64,000 nucleotides of DNA from Trebonia sp050013875. GTDB lineage: Bacteria > Actinomycetota > Actinomycetes > Streptosporangiales > Streptosporangiaceae. Positions 29,945-38,161 of this stretch are shown in pieces. The notes beneath the pieces are model-generated. The model was not told the origin of the DNA and did not search any database. It saw only the letters and a program-made list of their open reading frames with translations. The position numbers and the translations under genes are program-made. The stretch spans positions 166,337-230,336 of the forward strand of contig JBEKEK010000003.1 of assembly GCA_050013875.1 (NCBI GenBank). The letters run 5' to 3'. Position 1 is the stretch's first letter; each line of letters starts with the position of its first letter.

Positions 29945-31927
29945 CTACATCCCGGAGGGGTTCATCAACTGGTGGTGCTTACGGCCAACGCGGTGTCCCG
30001 TGGCCGGCGTCGTCGCCCCGGTGGTCGGCGTCGCCGTCCCGGTGGTTGGCGTCGCCGTCGTGGTCGGCGCCGCCGTCCCCGTCGTGTTCGTCACCGTCTG
30101 CACCGTGGTGTTGAAGGTCGCCGCGACGGCCGCCCCGTTACCGTTCAGGGTGACGGTGACCGGGTCGGTCAGGCCGAAGTTCTGGCAGTTGAGGTTGGTG
30201 AAGGACATGCTGAGCCTGTTCGCCATGAAGGTAAGCAGGTTGTCGCCCGTCCCGGGCACCGGCGTCTGGCCGGTCGCGAGCAGGGTCTGGTTGGCCTGCA
30301 GGAACGGGGTCTGGATGTTGACCAGGTTCTGGCAGTACATCGCCGGGCTGTCCTGCTGGTTGTTCTGGTTGCTGATCGGATTCTGGCCGACCTCCGCCCG
30401 GTACATGTTGGTCTTGGTGGCGTCGAAATTCCCGTTGCCGTCCAGCGTCATCTCGTCGTTCTCCGGGACCAGCGCCGTGATGGCCGTCTGGTTCTTCGCC
30501 GAGAGGAGCTCGTTGAGGGCCTGGGAGGTCGCCGGCTGGTTGTTGTTGCCCAGGTCCGGGGCCGTGAACGGGGTGCAGCCGAGCGTCGGGTCAAGGAACG
30601 CGTCGACCAGGATGTCGTCACTGCCGTTCGCCAGCGTGGTGGCGCCGGCCAAGTTACCCGCGTTCGCCGTGGTGTCCTGGGCGGTCTGCCCGGTCGCCGG
30701 GTTGAGCAGGTACAAGGTGGTCACGTTGTCCGACTGGTCCTGGTCGACCATGTCGAAGTTGCGCGTGGTCGGGCAGGTCTGGCCGGTGCCCAGATTACCG
30801 CCAGAAGCGATGATCTTGGTGGAGGTTCCGGCCGCCGGCACCGTCAGCTTGCCCGCCCGCTCAAGCCGGAACGCCGTGTTGAAGAAGTTGATCCCGTTGC
30901 AGAAGGACACCTGGCCGAACACCGAGCCATTCTGGCCGTTGACGCAGTTGCCCTGCCGAAGGGCGTTCGCGGTGGCGCCTACCTGCGTGAGGTCCGTGCC
31001 GTTGAACCCGAAGTCGATCGTCACGACCGCGTTCGCGGGCAGGGTCGGCACCGTCGGTGCGACGGCCGCCGTCGTGCCCTGGGTGATGACCAGCGGGTCA
31101 TAGACCGACAGCGCCCCGGTGGCCGGGTTCAGGATCGTCGCCTGGACGAACGCGCCCAGGTTGGCCGCGTTGGTCATGGTGCAACCGGACTGCGCCGGCG
31201 TCATCCCGTTCGTGCCAGTGAGCTGGTACGGGGTTGCCAGTCCCTGCGCCGACAGCGGGTTCGCCGGGACGATGATGTCGCAGTTGACGTTGACCGCCGT
31301 CGTCGTGGCGGTACTGGTCGTCGCCGACGGTGTGGCACTGACACTCGTGGTTGCGGTTGCGGTCGGGCACGGTGTCGTCGACGCCGTGGCGGTCGGGGTC
31401 GCGGTGGTCGTCCCCGTGGTGGCGGTCGGGGTCGCGGTGGCGGCGGTGGCGACGCTCTGGCCGAGCTGGGTCAGGTCGCTGTTCAGCTGCGTGGCGGCGG
31501 TGGCGGTGATCGCCCCTGCCTCCTGGCTCCTGGTCGCGATCTTGCCTTGGAGTGAGGTCACGAGCTGCGAGACCTGGCTCGCCTGGACCTGCCCGGCCTG
31601 AATGTTCGAGCGGACCGGCTGGATCAGGTTCTCAAGGTCCAGCGCGACGTCCGACCTGATCTGGCCGTTCGACTGGGCAGTCTGGACGTCATTCCAGAGC
31701 TGGTTGACCGCGGCGAGCGGTGTCACCGCCGTTGCCGGTGCCGTCGCGGCCGACGACGCACAGTCGGAAAACGCCGACTCGCTAACGTGGCTGGTGATGC
31801 CGCCATTGATGGCGACGATGGCGCCTACCACAACGGCCACAGCCACCGGAATGGCGACGGTGATTGCGGTACGCCTTGCCTGACTATCTCGTCGGCGGCG
31901 CGACGCGGACAGATGCCGGTTCGGCAT
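29945..31927 (-). CDS. Surface/secreted protein B of unknown function (paralog of surface protein A)
   Basis: A 660-residue protein with a basic start ('MPNRHLSASRRRRDSQARRT'), a membrane span ('AITVAIPVAVAVVVGAIVAI', about 21-40) and a Gln/Ala-rich predicted coiled region (about 70-155). A Thr/Pro/Ala linker follows, then a domain of about 400 residues homologous to surface protein A, then a second Thr/Pro linker with a basic 'GHRVGRKHHQL' end. The eight domain Cys of protein A are conserved; two more lie outside. The ATG has GGAGGA 5-8 nt upstream. The region before it shares two long elements with the upstream region of the G1 peptidase gene. Function unknown; the linkers suggest passage through or attachment to the wall. 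Confidence 0.8.
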   Translation of the reverse strand: MPNRHLSASRRRRDSQARRTAITVAIPVAVAVVVGAIVAINGGITSHVSESAFSDCASSAATAPATAVTPLAAVNQLWNDVQTAQSNGQIRSDVALDLENLIQPVRSNIQAGQVQASQVSQLVTSLQGKIATRSQEAGAITATAATQLNSDLTQLGQSVATAATATPTATTGTTTATPTATASTTPCPTATATTSVSATPSATTSTATTTAVNVNCDIIVPANPLSAQGLATPYQLTGTNGMTPAQSGCTMTNAANLGAFVQATILNPATGALSVYDPLVITQGTTAAVAPTVPTLPANAVVTIDFGFNGTDLTQVGATANALRQGNCVNGQNGSVFGQVSFCNGINFFNTAFRLERAGKLTVPAAGTSTKIIASGGNLGTGQTCPTTRNFDMVDQDQSDNVTTLYLLNPATGQTAQDTTANAGNLAGATTLANGSDDILVDAFLDPTLGCTPFTAPDLGNNNQPATSQALNELLSAKNQTAITALVPENDEMTLDGNGNFDATKTNMYRAEVGQNPISNQNNQQDSPAMYCQNLVNIQTPFLQANQTLLATGQTPVPGTGDNLLTFMANRLSMSFTNLNCQNFGLTDPVTVTLNGNGAAVAATFNTTVQTVTNTTGTAAPTTTATPTTGTATPTTGATTPATGHRVGRKHHQLMNPSGM

Positions 31928-32343
31928 GCAATCCTCCTCCATGTCGTAGGGGACGTTCTGTTCTTCGTTGCACTGACGGTTCTGTTCTCCCTAGGTCCCG
32001 TGTGGAGACGCTAGACCTCAGGCGGGCCGCATAGGGGCTGTTACTGAAGTCGTAAGAAATACGGCTTCGCTTGCCGTCGGCCAGTGAAATCGAGCGAAAA
32101 TCCTTATCGGAAAGTAACGTCGCAGGAGAACCCGGGGATCCGGCTGCCTGACCCGCCAGCCGAGACCGCCGCGCCGCCCAGAGCAGCCCGCCGTCCGGCT
32201 GAAACGTAAGACGCGACCACGCGACCTCGATCTCGCACGGTGCCCGTTCGGCAGGCAACATCTCTACTCATCGACCCAGGCCGCTCACATAACGTAACGA
32301 TAAATCCCGACCAAAAAAACGCCCGCAATTTGAACCGGACACC
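31928..32343 (-). promoter_or_regulatory. Upstream region of surface protein B with conserved elements
   Basis: A 416-bp gap. On the minus strand, element 1 lies at 32305-32279 and element 2 from 32063 to about 31995, each strongly similar to the pair before the G1 peptidase gene; the space between them is longer here (242 versus 95 nt start to start). GGAGGAGG just precedes the ATG. Small open frames inside have no SD and are not called. Confidence 0.6.
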
Positions 32344-33969
32344 TCATCCGGCCGTTACTACCGACACGGCTTCACGGATTGCGTCAAGCAACTCGTCGGA
32401 CTTAGGATCGCCGGCGCTCGCCGTTACCGGTCCAGGTAAGTCGAACTTGGCAGCCGGCTCGCCGTGCTCGGCCCGCGGGACCAAACCGGGCACCCGGCGG
32501 CGCAGCAGCTTGCCGGTCTCGGTGCGCGGCAGCGCGTCGAGGAACCAGAAACGGTCCGGGGTCTTGCTCGAGCGCAGCGCCTGCCGGGTGAAGGCGCGCA
32601 GCTCGCCATCCCCGACCGCCATCCCCGGCCGGGCGACGACAGCCGCCTCGATCCGCTGCCCCCACTCTTCGTCGGGCACCCCGAAAACCACCGCGTCGAG
32701 CACCGCCGGGTGTCTCAGCAGGATGTCCTCGATCTCGGCGGGAGAGATGTTCTCGGCGCCCCGGATGATCGTGTCGTCGGTACGCCCGCTGATGAACAGG
32801 TAGCCGCCGGAGTCGAGGTAACCGTCGTCTTTGGTGTCGAAGAAGCCCCGGTCATCGACCATGCGTCCGACGCCCGCGTACTCGGCCGATACCTGCTCGC
32901 CGCGCACGCAGATCCGGCCCGTCTGGCCGGGGCCGAGGACTTCACCGCCGGGACCGCGGATTTCGAGCTCGATCCCTGGCAGCGGCTTGCCGATCGAGGA
33001 CAGCCGGGCCCGTACCGCCGGCTCCGGTGACTCCAGCGCGGCGCGGTGATCCTCCGGCCCGAGCAGCGCGACGGTCGAGCTGGTCTCGGTGAGCCCGTAG
33101 GCGTTGACGAAATCGACCCGCGTCCACTCCCGCAGCGCCCGCTCGATGAGCGGGGCCGGCATCGGGGCGCCGCCATAGGACAGTGACCGCAGCGAGGGCA
33201 CGGACTTGTCTTCCGCGCTGTCCATGATCCGGGCGAGCATCGTCGGGACCACCATCGCGCTGGTGACCCCCTCCTGGCGTACCGCGTGCAGCCACTCGCC
33301 GGGAGTAAAGGCCTCGAGCACGAGCGTGCGGCGCCCGGCGTAGAGATTTGTGATCACGTTGGCGACAGCGGCAATGTGATACGGCGGAACGCTGACGAGA
33401 GCCGCATCCGCTTCATCGGCCGACCCGAACTCCACCGACCCAAGCACGTAGGACACCAGGTTCTCGTGACGGAGCAGCACGCCCTTGGGCTCGGACGTGG
33501 TGCCGCTGGTGTAAATGACGATCGCGACGCCGTCCTCGCCTGCCCCGGTGCCGCCCTCTTCGGTGGCACGGTCAAGTCCGCGGTCGATGCCCGTCTGCGC
33601 CAGCCACTCGTCGGTGCTCAGAGCGTCCAGTCCGGCCCGCTTGAGGTGCGCGAGCGAATCGGGGTCCGCGATCCCCAGTGCCCTGGGGTGCCTGGCGAGC
33701 AGCCCGTCCAGCTGCTGCTGCCCCAGCCGGTAGTTAAGCGGGACCAGCGGCACCCCCGCGCGCGCGGCGGCGAACAGCGCGACCGGGAAGGCCGGGCCGT
33801 TCACCGCCAGGTAGACAAGGGCCTGCGCGCCGCGCTCGCGCGCCAGCGCGGCGCCGGAGTGCGACCGCGCCGCAAGCTGGGCGGCGGTGATCCCATCGGA
33901 CTTGCGCCCGACCAGGACGCGGTGGCCGAATCCGTCCACGGCCATGTCGAGCAGCAACGTCAGGTGCAA
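32344..33969 (-). CDS. AMP-dependent acyl-CoA synthetase (FadD-like)
   Basis: A 541-residue adenylate-forming ligase. Motifs: 'VIYTSGTTSEPKGVLLRH' (P-loop, about 151-168), 'NAYGLTETSST' (A5), 'SGRTDDTIIRGAENISPAEI' (A8 hinge) and 'LPRTETGKLLRRRV' with the catalytic Lys (A10). It would convert a free acid to acyl-CoA for the thiolase, hydratase and oxidoreductase encoded upstream in the same operon. The TTG start has GAGGA 6 nt upstream, and the gene lies 13 nt after the small unknown protein gene. It is the last gene of a six-gene operon that begins with the thiolase. Substrate unknown. Confidence 0.87.
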   Translation of the reverse strand: MHLTLLLDMAVDGFGHRVLVGRKSDGITAAQLAARSHSGAALARERGAQALVYLAVNGPAFPVALFAAARAGVPLVPLNYRLGQQQLDGLLARHPRALGIADPDSLAHLKRAGLDALSTDEWLAQTGIDRGLDRATEEGGTGAGEDGVAIVIYTSGTTSEPKGVLLRHENLVSYVLGSVEFGSADEADAALVSVPPYHIAAVANVITNLYAGRRTLVLEAFTPGEWLHAVRQEGVTSAMVVPTMLARIMDSAEDKSVPSLRSLSYGGAPMPAPLIERALREWTRVDFVNAYGLTETSSTVALLGPEDHRAALESPEPAVRARLSSIGKPLPGIELEIRGPGGEVLGPGQTGRICVRGEQVSAEYAGVGRMVDDRGFFDTKDDGYLDSGGYLFISGRTDDTIIRGAENISPAEIEDILLRHPAVLDAVVFGVPDEEWGQRIEAAVVARPGMAVGDGELRAFTRQALRSSKTPDRFWFLDALPRTETGKLLRRRVPGLVPRAEHGEPAAKFDLPGPVTASAGDPKSDELLDAIREAVSVVTAG

Positions 33970-33982
33970 GGCAAGTCCTCGC

Positions 33983-34294
33983 TCAGTCCGAGGCCGGCAG
34001 CGGCTTAGCCGCCTGGATCACCAGCGGTTTGCCGTCAAGCGCCAGCGTGCCGCCGCCCGCCTTGGTGCACAGCACCTGAATGGTGTCCGCTTCATCGACG
34101 TACCGCTTGCCGATCTGGGTGCCGTCCATCAGCGATGGATCGGGTTCCGCGGCGCTGACCTTCTCGCCGGCGGTCGCCATCGCCACGCCGCCGCAGGTCA
34201 GCGTGCACTCCTGGGCCGGCGCGCGGATGACGATCACGGCGGTGGTGTCCACGGCGCTGACCAGCTGCTGCCCGGCACGAAACTTCACAGCCAT
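33983..34294 (-). CDS. Small conserved-looking protein of unknown function
   Basis: A 103-residue soluble protein: 'MAVKFRAGQQLVSAVDTTAV', a 'CTLTCGG' pair of Cys near residue 31, a third Cys in 'IQVLCTKAGGG' and 'LALDGKPLVIQ' near the end. I do not recognise the family. Repeated Gly turns and short strands suggest a small beta-rich domain, and the CxxxC plus Cys could bind metal, but no known motif fits fully. GGGAG lies 8 nt before the ATG, within a 16-bp sequence that is duplicated just upstream. It sits between an enoyl-CoA hydratase and an acyl-CoA synthetase in one operon, so it may be an accessory of CoA-ester metabolism. Confidence 0.72.
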   Translation of the reverse strand: MAVKFRAGQQLVSAVDTTAVIVIRAPAQECTLTCGGVAMATAGEKVSAAEPDPSLMDGTQIGKRYVDEADTIQVLCTKAGGGTLALDGKPLVIQAAKPLPASD

Positions 34295-34301
34295 TTGCTG
34301 T

Positions 34302-34333
34302 ACTCCCTGTTCACTGAACTCCCTGTGCACTGA
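34302..34333. repeat. 16-bp tandem duplication carrying the SD of the small protein gene
   Basis: ACTCCCTGTTCACTGA and ACTCCCTGTGCACTGA lie side by side. Each copy offers a GGGAG on the minus strand; only the one nearer the gene is correctly spaced. Confidence 0.85.
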
Positions 34334-34339
34334 TTCTGC

Positions 34340-35104
34340 TCACCTGCCACGCCACACCGGTGCCCGCTTCTCCGCGAACGCGGTGGCACCCTCCCGGGCG
34401 TCCTGGGAGTCGAAGACCGGCTTGTACATTTCCGCCTGCCGCTGCCAGCCCTCGGTCAGCGTCCAGTCGGCCTGCGCACGGGCGATCTGCTTGGTGACGG
34501 CCACCGCCAGCGGCCCGTTGGCCGCGATGACCGCGGCCAGCCGCAGCGCGCCGTCCAGCGCCTCGTGGTCCGGGACGATCCGGTTGACCAGCCCCAGCTC
34601 GGCCGCCCGGCCGGCCGTGATCGCTTCCCCCGTGAGCAGCAGCTCCATCGCCGCGGCGTAGGGGATACGCCGGGGCAGCAGCAGCGCCGCGCCGCCGCCG
34701 GCCACCAGGGCGCGCTTGACCTCGGGCACGCCGAACTGGCTGCCCTCCCCCGCCACGACCAGGTCGCACGCCAGCATCAGCTCAAAGCCCCCGGCCAGCG
34801 CCCAGCCTTCCACCGCGGCGATGAGCGGCTTGCGCGGCGGGGTGATGGTCATGCCGCCGAAGCCCCGGCCCTCGATGTTGGGCTTGTCGCCGCGCCGCCA
34901 CGCCTTGAGGTCCATCCCGGCGCAGAACGTGCCGCCGGCCCCGGTCAGCACGCCGACGCGCAGCTCGTCATCGGCGTCCAGTTCGTCGGCGGCCGCCGCC
35001 AGCGCGCGGGCGGTCGCACCGTCGACGGCATTCTTCACCTCGGGGCGGTTGATGGTGATGAGTAGGGCGAAACCGCGCCGCTCGACCACTACTGACTCTG
35101 TCAC
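34340..35104 (-). CDS. Enoyl-CoA hydratase/isomerase family protein
   Basis: A 254-residue crotonase-fold protein. The oxyanion-hole blocks are 'GAGGTFCAGMDLKAW' (about 55-69) and 'AVEGWALAGGFELMLACDLV' (about 96-115). The usual second catalytic region is 'FGVPEVKRALVAGGGAALL', where the glutamate of PE precedes Val-Lys. It would hydrate a 2-enoyl-CoA or act as an isomerase/hydrolase of the family. GTG start with GGAGGAG 4 nt upstream. It lies 29 nt after the MDR oxidoreductase gene in the thiolase-to-ligase operon. The exact reaction within the crotonase superfamily cannot be fixed from sequence. Confidence 0.87.
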   Translation of the reverse strand: MTESVVVERRGFALLITINRPEVKNAVDGATARALAAAADELDADDELRVGVLTGAGGTFCAGMDLKAWRRGDKPNIEGRGFGGMTITPPRKPLIAAVEGWALAGGFELMLACDLVVAGEGSQFGVPEVKRALVAGGGAALLLPRRIPYAAAMELLLTGEAITAGRAAELGLVNRIVPDHEALDGALRLAAVIAANGPLAVAVTKQIARAQADWTLTEGWQRQAEMYKPVFDSQDAREGATAFAEKRAPVWRGR

Positions 35105-35133
35105 TCGTCTCCTCCGGATGGAAAGGGGCGCCG

Positions 35134-36108
35134 TCAGGGCGCGACGCGGATGACGACCTTGCCCGTCGCGGTCCGGTCGGCTACCCGCCGCAGCGCGGTG
35201 CCGACGTCCTCGAGTTCGTGGACCTCGGAGACGAAGGGCCGCATCCCCTGCGAGACCAGGTCCGTCAGCGCCGCCCCGGCCCGCGCCGTCTCCTCCGGCA
35301 GCCGCTCGCCCCAGGTTCGCAGCTCAACGCCCCGGACGGTGATGTTCTTGAGCAGGATGACGTTGAGCGGGATCTTGGGAATGTCGCCGCCGGCGTAGCC
35401 GACGGTCACGAACCGACCGCCCCAGCGGATCGCCCGCAGCGAGGACTCGGCCCAGCGGTCGCCAACGGGATCGATGACAAGGTCGGCCCCCTCGCCGGTG
35501 ATGTCCCTGATCCGCTGCTTGATGTCCTCCTTGACGTAATCGATGCCCGCCTCGGCGCCCAGTTCCTCGCAGACCTTGAGCCGCTCCGGCGAGGAGGCGG
35601 CCGCGATCACCCGGGCACCCAGCCGGACGGCGACGTCGACCGTCGCCGTGCCGACGCCTCCGGCGGCCCCCAGGACCACGACCCACTGCCCGGGTCGCAC
35701 TCCCCCGGCCGTGACCAGGGCGTGATAAGCGGTCAGGTACGTCACGCGGAACGCGGCCGCCTCGACCAGCGGCAGGCCTTCGGGGACGGTCGCGACCGCG
35801 CGGGCGGGAACAAGCACCTGCTCGGCCATGGCGCCGTTGAGAACCGAACCGTAGACGAGATCGCCGGCGAGGAGTCCCGTCACGCCCTCGCCCACGGCCG
35901 CCACCCGGCCGGAGAACTCGCTGCCTGGTGTGAACGGAAGCGGAGCCGACACCTGGTAGCGGTTGGCGATGAAGAGCAGGTCGGGGTAGTTCACCGCGGC
36001 CGCCGCCACGTCCACGACCACGTGGCCCTTGGTGACCTCCGGCTTCGGGATGTCGCGGATGACGACGTTACCCGGACCGCCGTACTCCTCGCAGCGGGCT
36101 GCCCTCAT
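35134..36108 (-). CDS. Zinc-free MDR NADPH:quinone/enoyl oxidoreductase
   Basis: A 324-residue medium-chain dehydrogenase/reductase without the catalytic-zinc motif. It has 'VNYPDLLFIANRYQ' (about 39-52), 'PFTPGSEFSGRVAAVGEGV' and the NADPH-binding 'VVVLGAAGGVGTATVDVAVR' (about 140-159), as in quinone oxidoreductases and 2-enoyl reductases. It probably reduces an enone or enoyl intermediate of the pathway. The ATG shares an ATGA overlap with the stop of the isochorismatase-like gene, with GGGAGGA just upstream, so coupling is likely. Confidence 0.87.
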   Translation of the reverse strand: MRAARCEEYGGPGNVVIRDIPKPEVTKGHVVVDVAAAAVNYPDLLFIANRYQVSAPLPFTPGSEFSGRVAAVGEGVTGLLAGDLVYGSVLNGAMAEQVLVPARAVATVPEGLPLVEAAAFRVTYLTAYHALVTAGGVRPGQWVVVLGAAGGVGTATVDVAVRLGARVIAAASSPERLKVCEELGAEAGIDYVKEDIKQRIRDITGEGADLVIDPVGDRWAESSLRAIRWGGRFVTVGYAGGDIPKIPLNVILLKNITVRGVELRTWGERLPEETARAGAALTDLVSQGMRPFVSEVHELEDVGTALRRVADRTATGKVVIRVAP

Positions 36109-36776
36109 GCGTCCTCCCGGTCTGAACCTGCGGTGTTCATTTTCGCCCCGGCGGCCTGCGCCTTGAGCGACGCGATGATCGATTCCGAGTCGGCGATGGT
36201 CGCGAGCATCAGCAGATGCTGAGTGATCTGCATGTGGTGCGTCTCCGCGGTCGCGCCCGCGGCGCAGTCCTCGGCCAGCACGACGCTGTAGCCGAGCGCG
36301 ACCGCCTCGGTGCACGCGCCGGGCAGGGCGATGTTGGTCGACACCCCGCTGAAGACCACCGTATCGATGCCGTAGCCGCGCAGCGTGGCGTCAAGCTCGG
36401 TGCCGGTGAACGGCGCCATACCGTGTGAGCGGTGGCTCACGATGTCGGACGGGGCGACGATGAGGTCGTCGTGGATCGCGGCGGTCTTGGTCCCTGCCAC
36501 CAGCAGTCCCTTGCGGCGGATCCTGGCCGCGAGCGCGCAGTTGACCAGGAAGCCGTCGAAGTTGGGGTTGAGCGCGGCGATGGTGGCGAAAATCACCGGC
36601 GCGCCGGCTTCCCTGAACGCCGCCGCGAGGGTGTTGATGCCGGCGACGATGCCTCGCTCGGCCACCTGGCGGGACAGCGGGGTGTCGTCGTAGGACGGGT
36701 TGGCGATGCCGTTCTGCACCTCACTGACGATGAGCGCTGCCCGTTTCCCTGGCTCGAGCCCGCGTACCGTGGACAT
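36105..36776 (-). CDS. Isochorismatase-like protein lacking the catalytic triad
   Basis: A 223-residue cysteine-hydrolase-fold protein. Overall blocks of the isochorismatase superfamily are present ('ALIVSEVQNGI', 'FTGTELDATLRGYGIDTVVF', 'GVSTNIALPGACTEAVALGY'). The nucleophile triad is not: Asp becomes Glu19 in 'VSEVQ', the usual Lys region reads 'VSHRSHGMAPF', and the Cys of 'GVxTxxC' is Ala150. A Cys five residues later is not in the standard position. Similar Cys-less relatives exist in actinobacteria as far as I recall, so this may be a binding protein or a distinct enzyme. It lies between the thiolase and MDR genes in the operon. The ATG is preceded by GGGAGG. Confidence 0.78.
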   Translation of the reverse strand: MSTVRGLEPGKRAALIVSEVQNGIANPSYDDTPLSRQVAERGIVAGINTLAAAFREAGAPVIFATIAALNPNFDGFLVNCALAARIRRKGLLVAGTKTAAIHDDLIVAPSDIVSHRSHGMAPFTGTELDATLRGYGIDTVVFSGVSTNIALPGACTEAVALGYSVVLAEDCAAGATAETHHMQITQHLLMLATIADSESIIASLKAQAAGAKMNTAGSDREDA

Positions 36777-36806
36777 GACCCTCCCTTGCGGTTCCCGCGG
36801 ACGTGG

Positions 36807-37985
36807 TCAGAGTCGCTCGATGATTGTCGCGTTGGCCATTCCGCCGCCCTCGCACATGGTCTGCAATCCGTACCGCCCGCCGGTGGCTTCCAGGTAGTTA
36901 AGCAGCGTGGCCATCAGCTTGGTGCCGGAGCCGCCGAGTGGGTGGCCCAGCGCGATCGCGCCGCCGCGCGGGTTGAGCTTGTCCGGGTCGGCGCCGAATT
37001 CCCGCGCCCAGGCGAGCGGGACCGGTGCGAACGCCTCGTTGACCTCGTAAGCGTCGATGTCGTCGATCGACAGGCCGCTGCGCCGCAGAATCTTCTCGGT
37101 GGCGGGGATGACCCCGGTCAGCATCAGCAGCGGGTCGCTGCCGGAGACGGCGAACGCATGGAACCGGGCGCGGGGCCGCAGTCCGAGCGCGGCCGCCTTC
37201 TCCTCGCTCATGATCAGCGCCGCGGAGGCGCCGTCGGTCAGCGGCGACGAGCTGCCGGGGGTGATCTGCCAGGTGATCTCCGGGAAGCGCTCGGCGTAGG
37301 CGGGGGAGTAATAGGCGGGCTTCAGGCCCGCGAGCCCGGCCGCGGTGGTCCCCGGCCGCACCGTCTCGTCGGTCGTGTGCTTGTCACCGCCGGGAAGGCT
37401 GACGGGGATGATCTCGTGGTCGAATCCGCCGTTGGCGATGGTCGCCGCGGCCCGCGCGTGGGATTGGGCCGAGTAAGCGTCGAGCGCCTCGCGGTCGAGC
37501 TTCCAGCGCGACGCGATCAGTTCGGCGCCGATCCCCTGGTTCGCCAGGCCCTCGGGGTAGCGGTCGGCCAGCGGCGCCACCGGGTTGCGGCCGGCCCGTG
37601 ACGATCCGATGGGAACCCGGCTCATCGACTCCACCCCGCAGGCGATGGCGATGTCGTAGGCGCCGGCGATGACGCCTTGCGCCGCGAAGTGCGCCGCCTG
37701 CTGGCTGGACCCGCACTGCCGGTCGACGGTCGTCCCTGGCACGCTTTCCGGGAACCCGGCCGTCAGCAGCGCGGTGCGCGCGATGTTCAGCGACTGGTCG
37801 CCGACCTGCCCGACGCAGCCGGCGATGACGTCGTCGACGAGCGCGGTGTCCAGGCCGTTGCGCTCGACCAGGGCCGTCAGCGTCTGCGCGAGCAGGGCGG
37901 CCGGATGCACGCCGGAGAGGGCACCGCCGGGCTTGCCCTTGCCCGAGGGGGTGCGGATGATGTCGACGATGACGGCTGTGGCCAT
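36807..37985 (-). CDS. Thiolase (acetyl-CoA acyltransferase, FadA-like)
   Basis: A 392-residue thiolase. The acylated cysteine is in 'VDRQCGSSQQAAHFAAQGVI' (about Cys90). The His motif is 'GGAIALGHPLGGSGTKLMAT' and the second catalytic Cys is in 'YGLQTMCEGGGMANATIIER', the order expected for degradative thiolases. It would cleave 3-oxoacyl-CoA to acetyl- or propionyl-CoA. It opens the operon that continues with the isochorismatase-like, MDR, hydratase, small protein and ligase genes. Upstream, ATCAGTAATCTAATTTACC (from 38017) resembles a sequence found before other acyl-CoA genes in the window. Confidence 0.92.
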   Translation of the reverse strand: MATAVIVDIIRTPSGKGKPGGALSGVHPAALLAQTLTALVERNGLDTALVDDVIAGCVGQVGDQSLNIARTALLTAGFPESVPGTTVDRQCGSSQQAAHFAAQGVIAGAYDIAIACGVESMSRVPIGSSRAGRNPVAPLADRYPEGLANQGIGAELIASRWKLDREALDAYSAQSHARAAATIANGGFDHEIIPVSLPGGDKHTTDETVRPGTTAAGLAGLKPAYYSPAYAERFPEITWQITPGSSSPLTDGASAALIMSEEKAAALGLRPRARFHAFAVSGSDPLLMLTGVIPATEKILRRSGLSIDDIDAYEVNEAFAPVPLAWAREFGADPDKLNPRGGAIALGHPLGGSGTKLMATLLNYLEATGGRYGLQTMCEGGGMANATIIERL

Positions 37986-38078
37986 GATGCCTCGCGATCC
38001 AGCAACAAGTACGGATATCAGTAATCTAATTTACCTACTAAGAGGATGCCATGCCGTCCCGGTGGCGGCAAGACGGGC

Positions 38079-38100
38079 CACCGCCATGGGGGTGGCGGTG
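38079..38100 (-). terminator. Hairpin terminator after the second enoyl-CoA hydratase gene
   Basis: CACCGCCA (38079-38086), 6-nt loop, TGGCGGTG (38093-38100), about 62 nt past the hydratase stop. The neighbouring GGTGGCGG at 38061 offers an alternative partner arm. Confidence 0.45.
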
Positions 38101-38161
38101 AAACCACCGTACGTTCCGGATCGGCGGTTGTGAATTTCGGCCGGGGACGGCGCGGCCGGGG

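Noticed and set aside
29831..31555. A 574-codon open frame on the + strand opposite surface protein B
   Set aside because: It is the mirror of a real gene with strong homology, SD and domain structure; its translation is Arg/Gly/Val-rich low-complexity sequence typical of antisense frames in GC-rich DNA.
31884..32328. Short minus-strand frames before surface protein B
   Set aside because: No SD or recognisable sequence, and they overlap the shared upstream elements.
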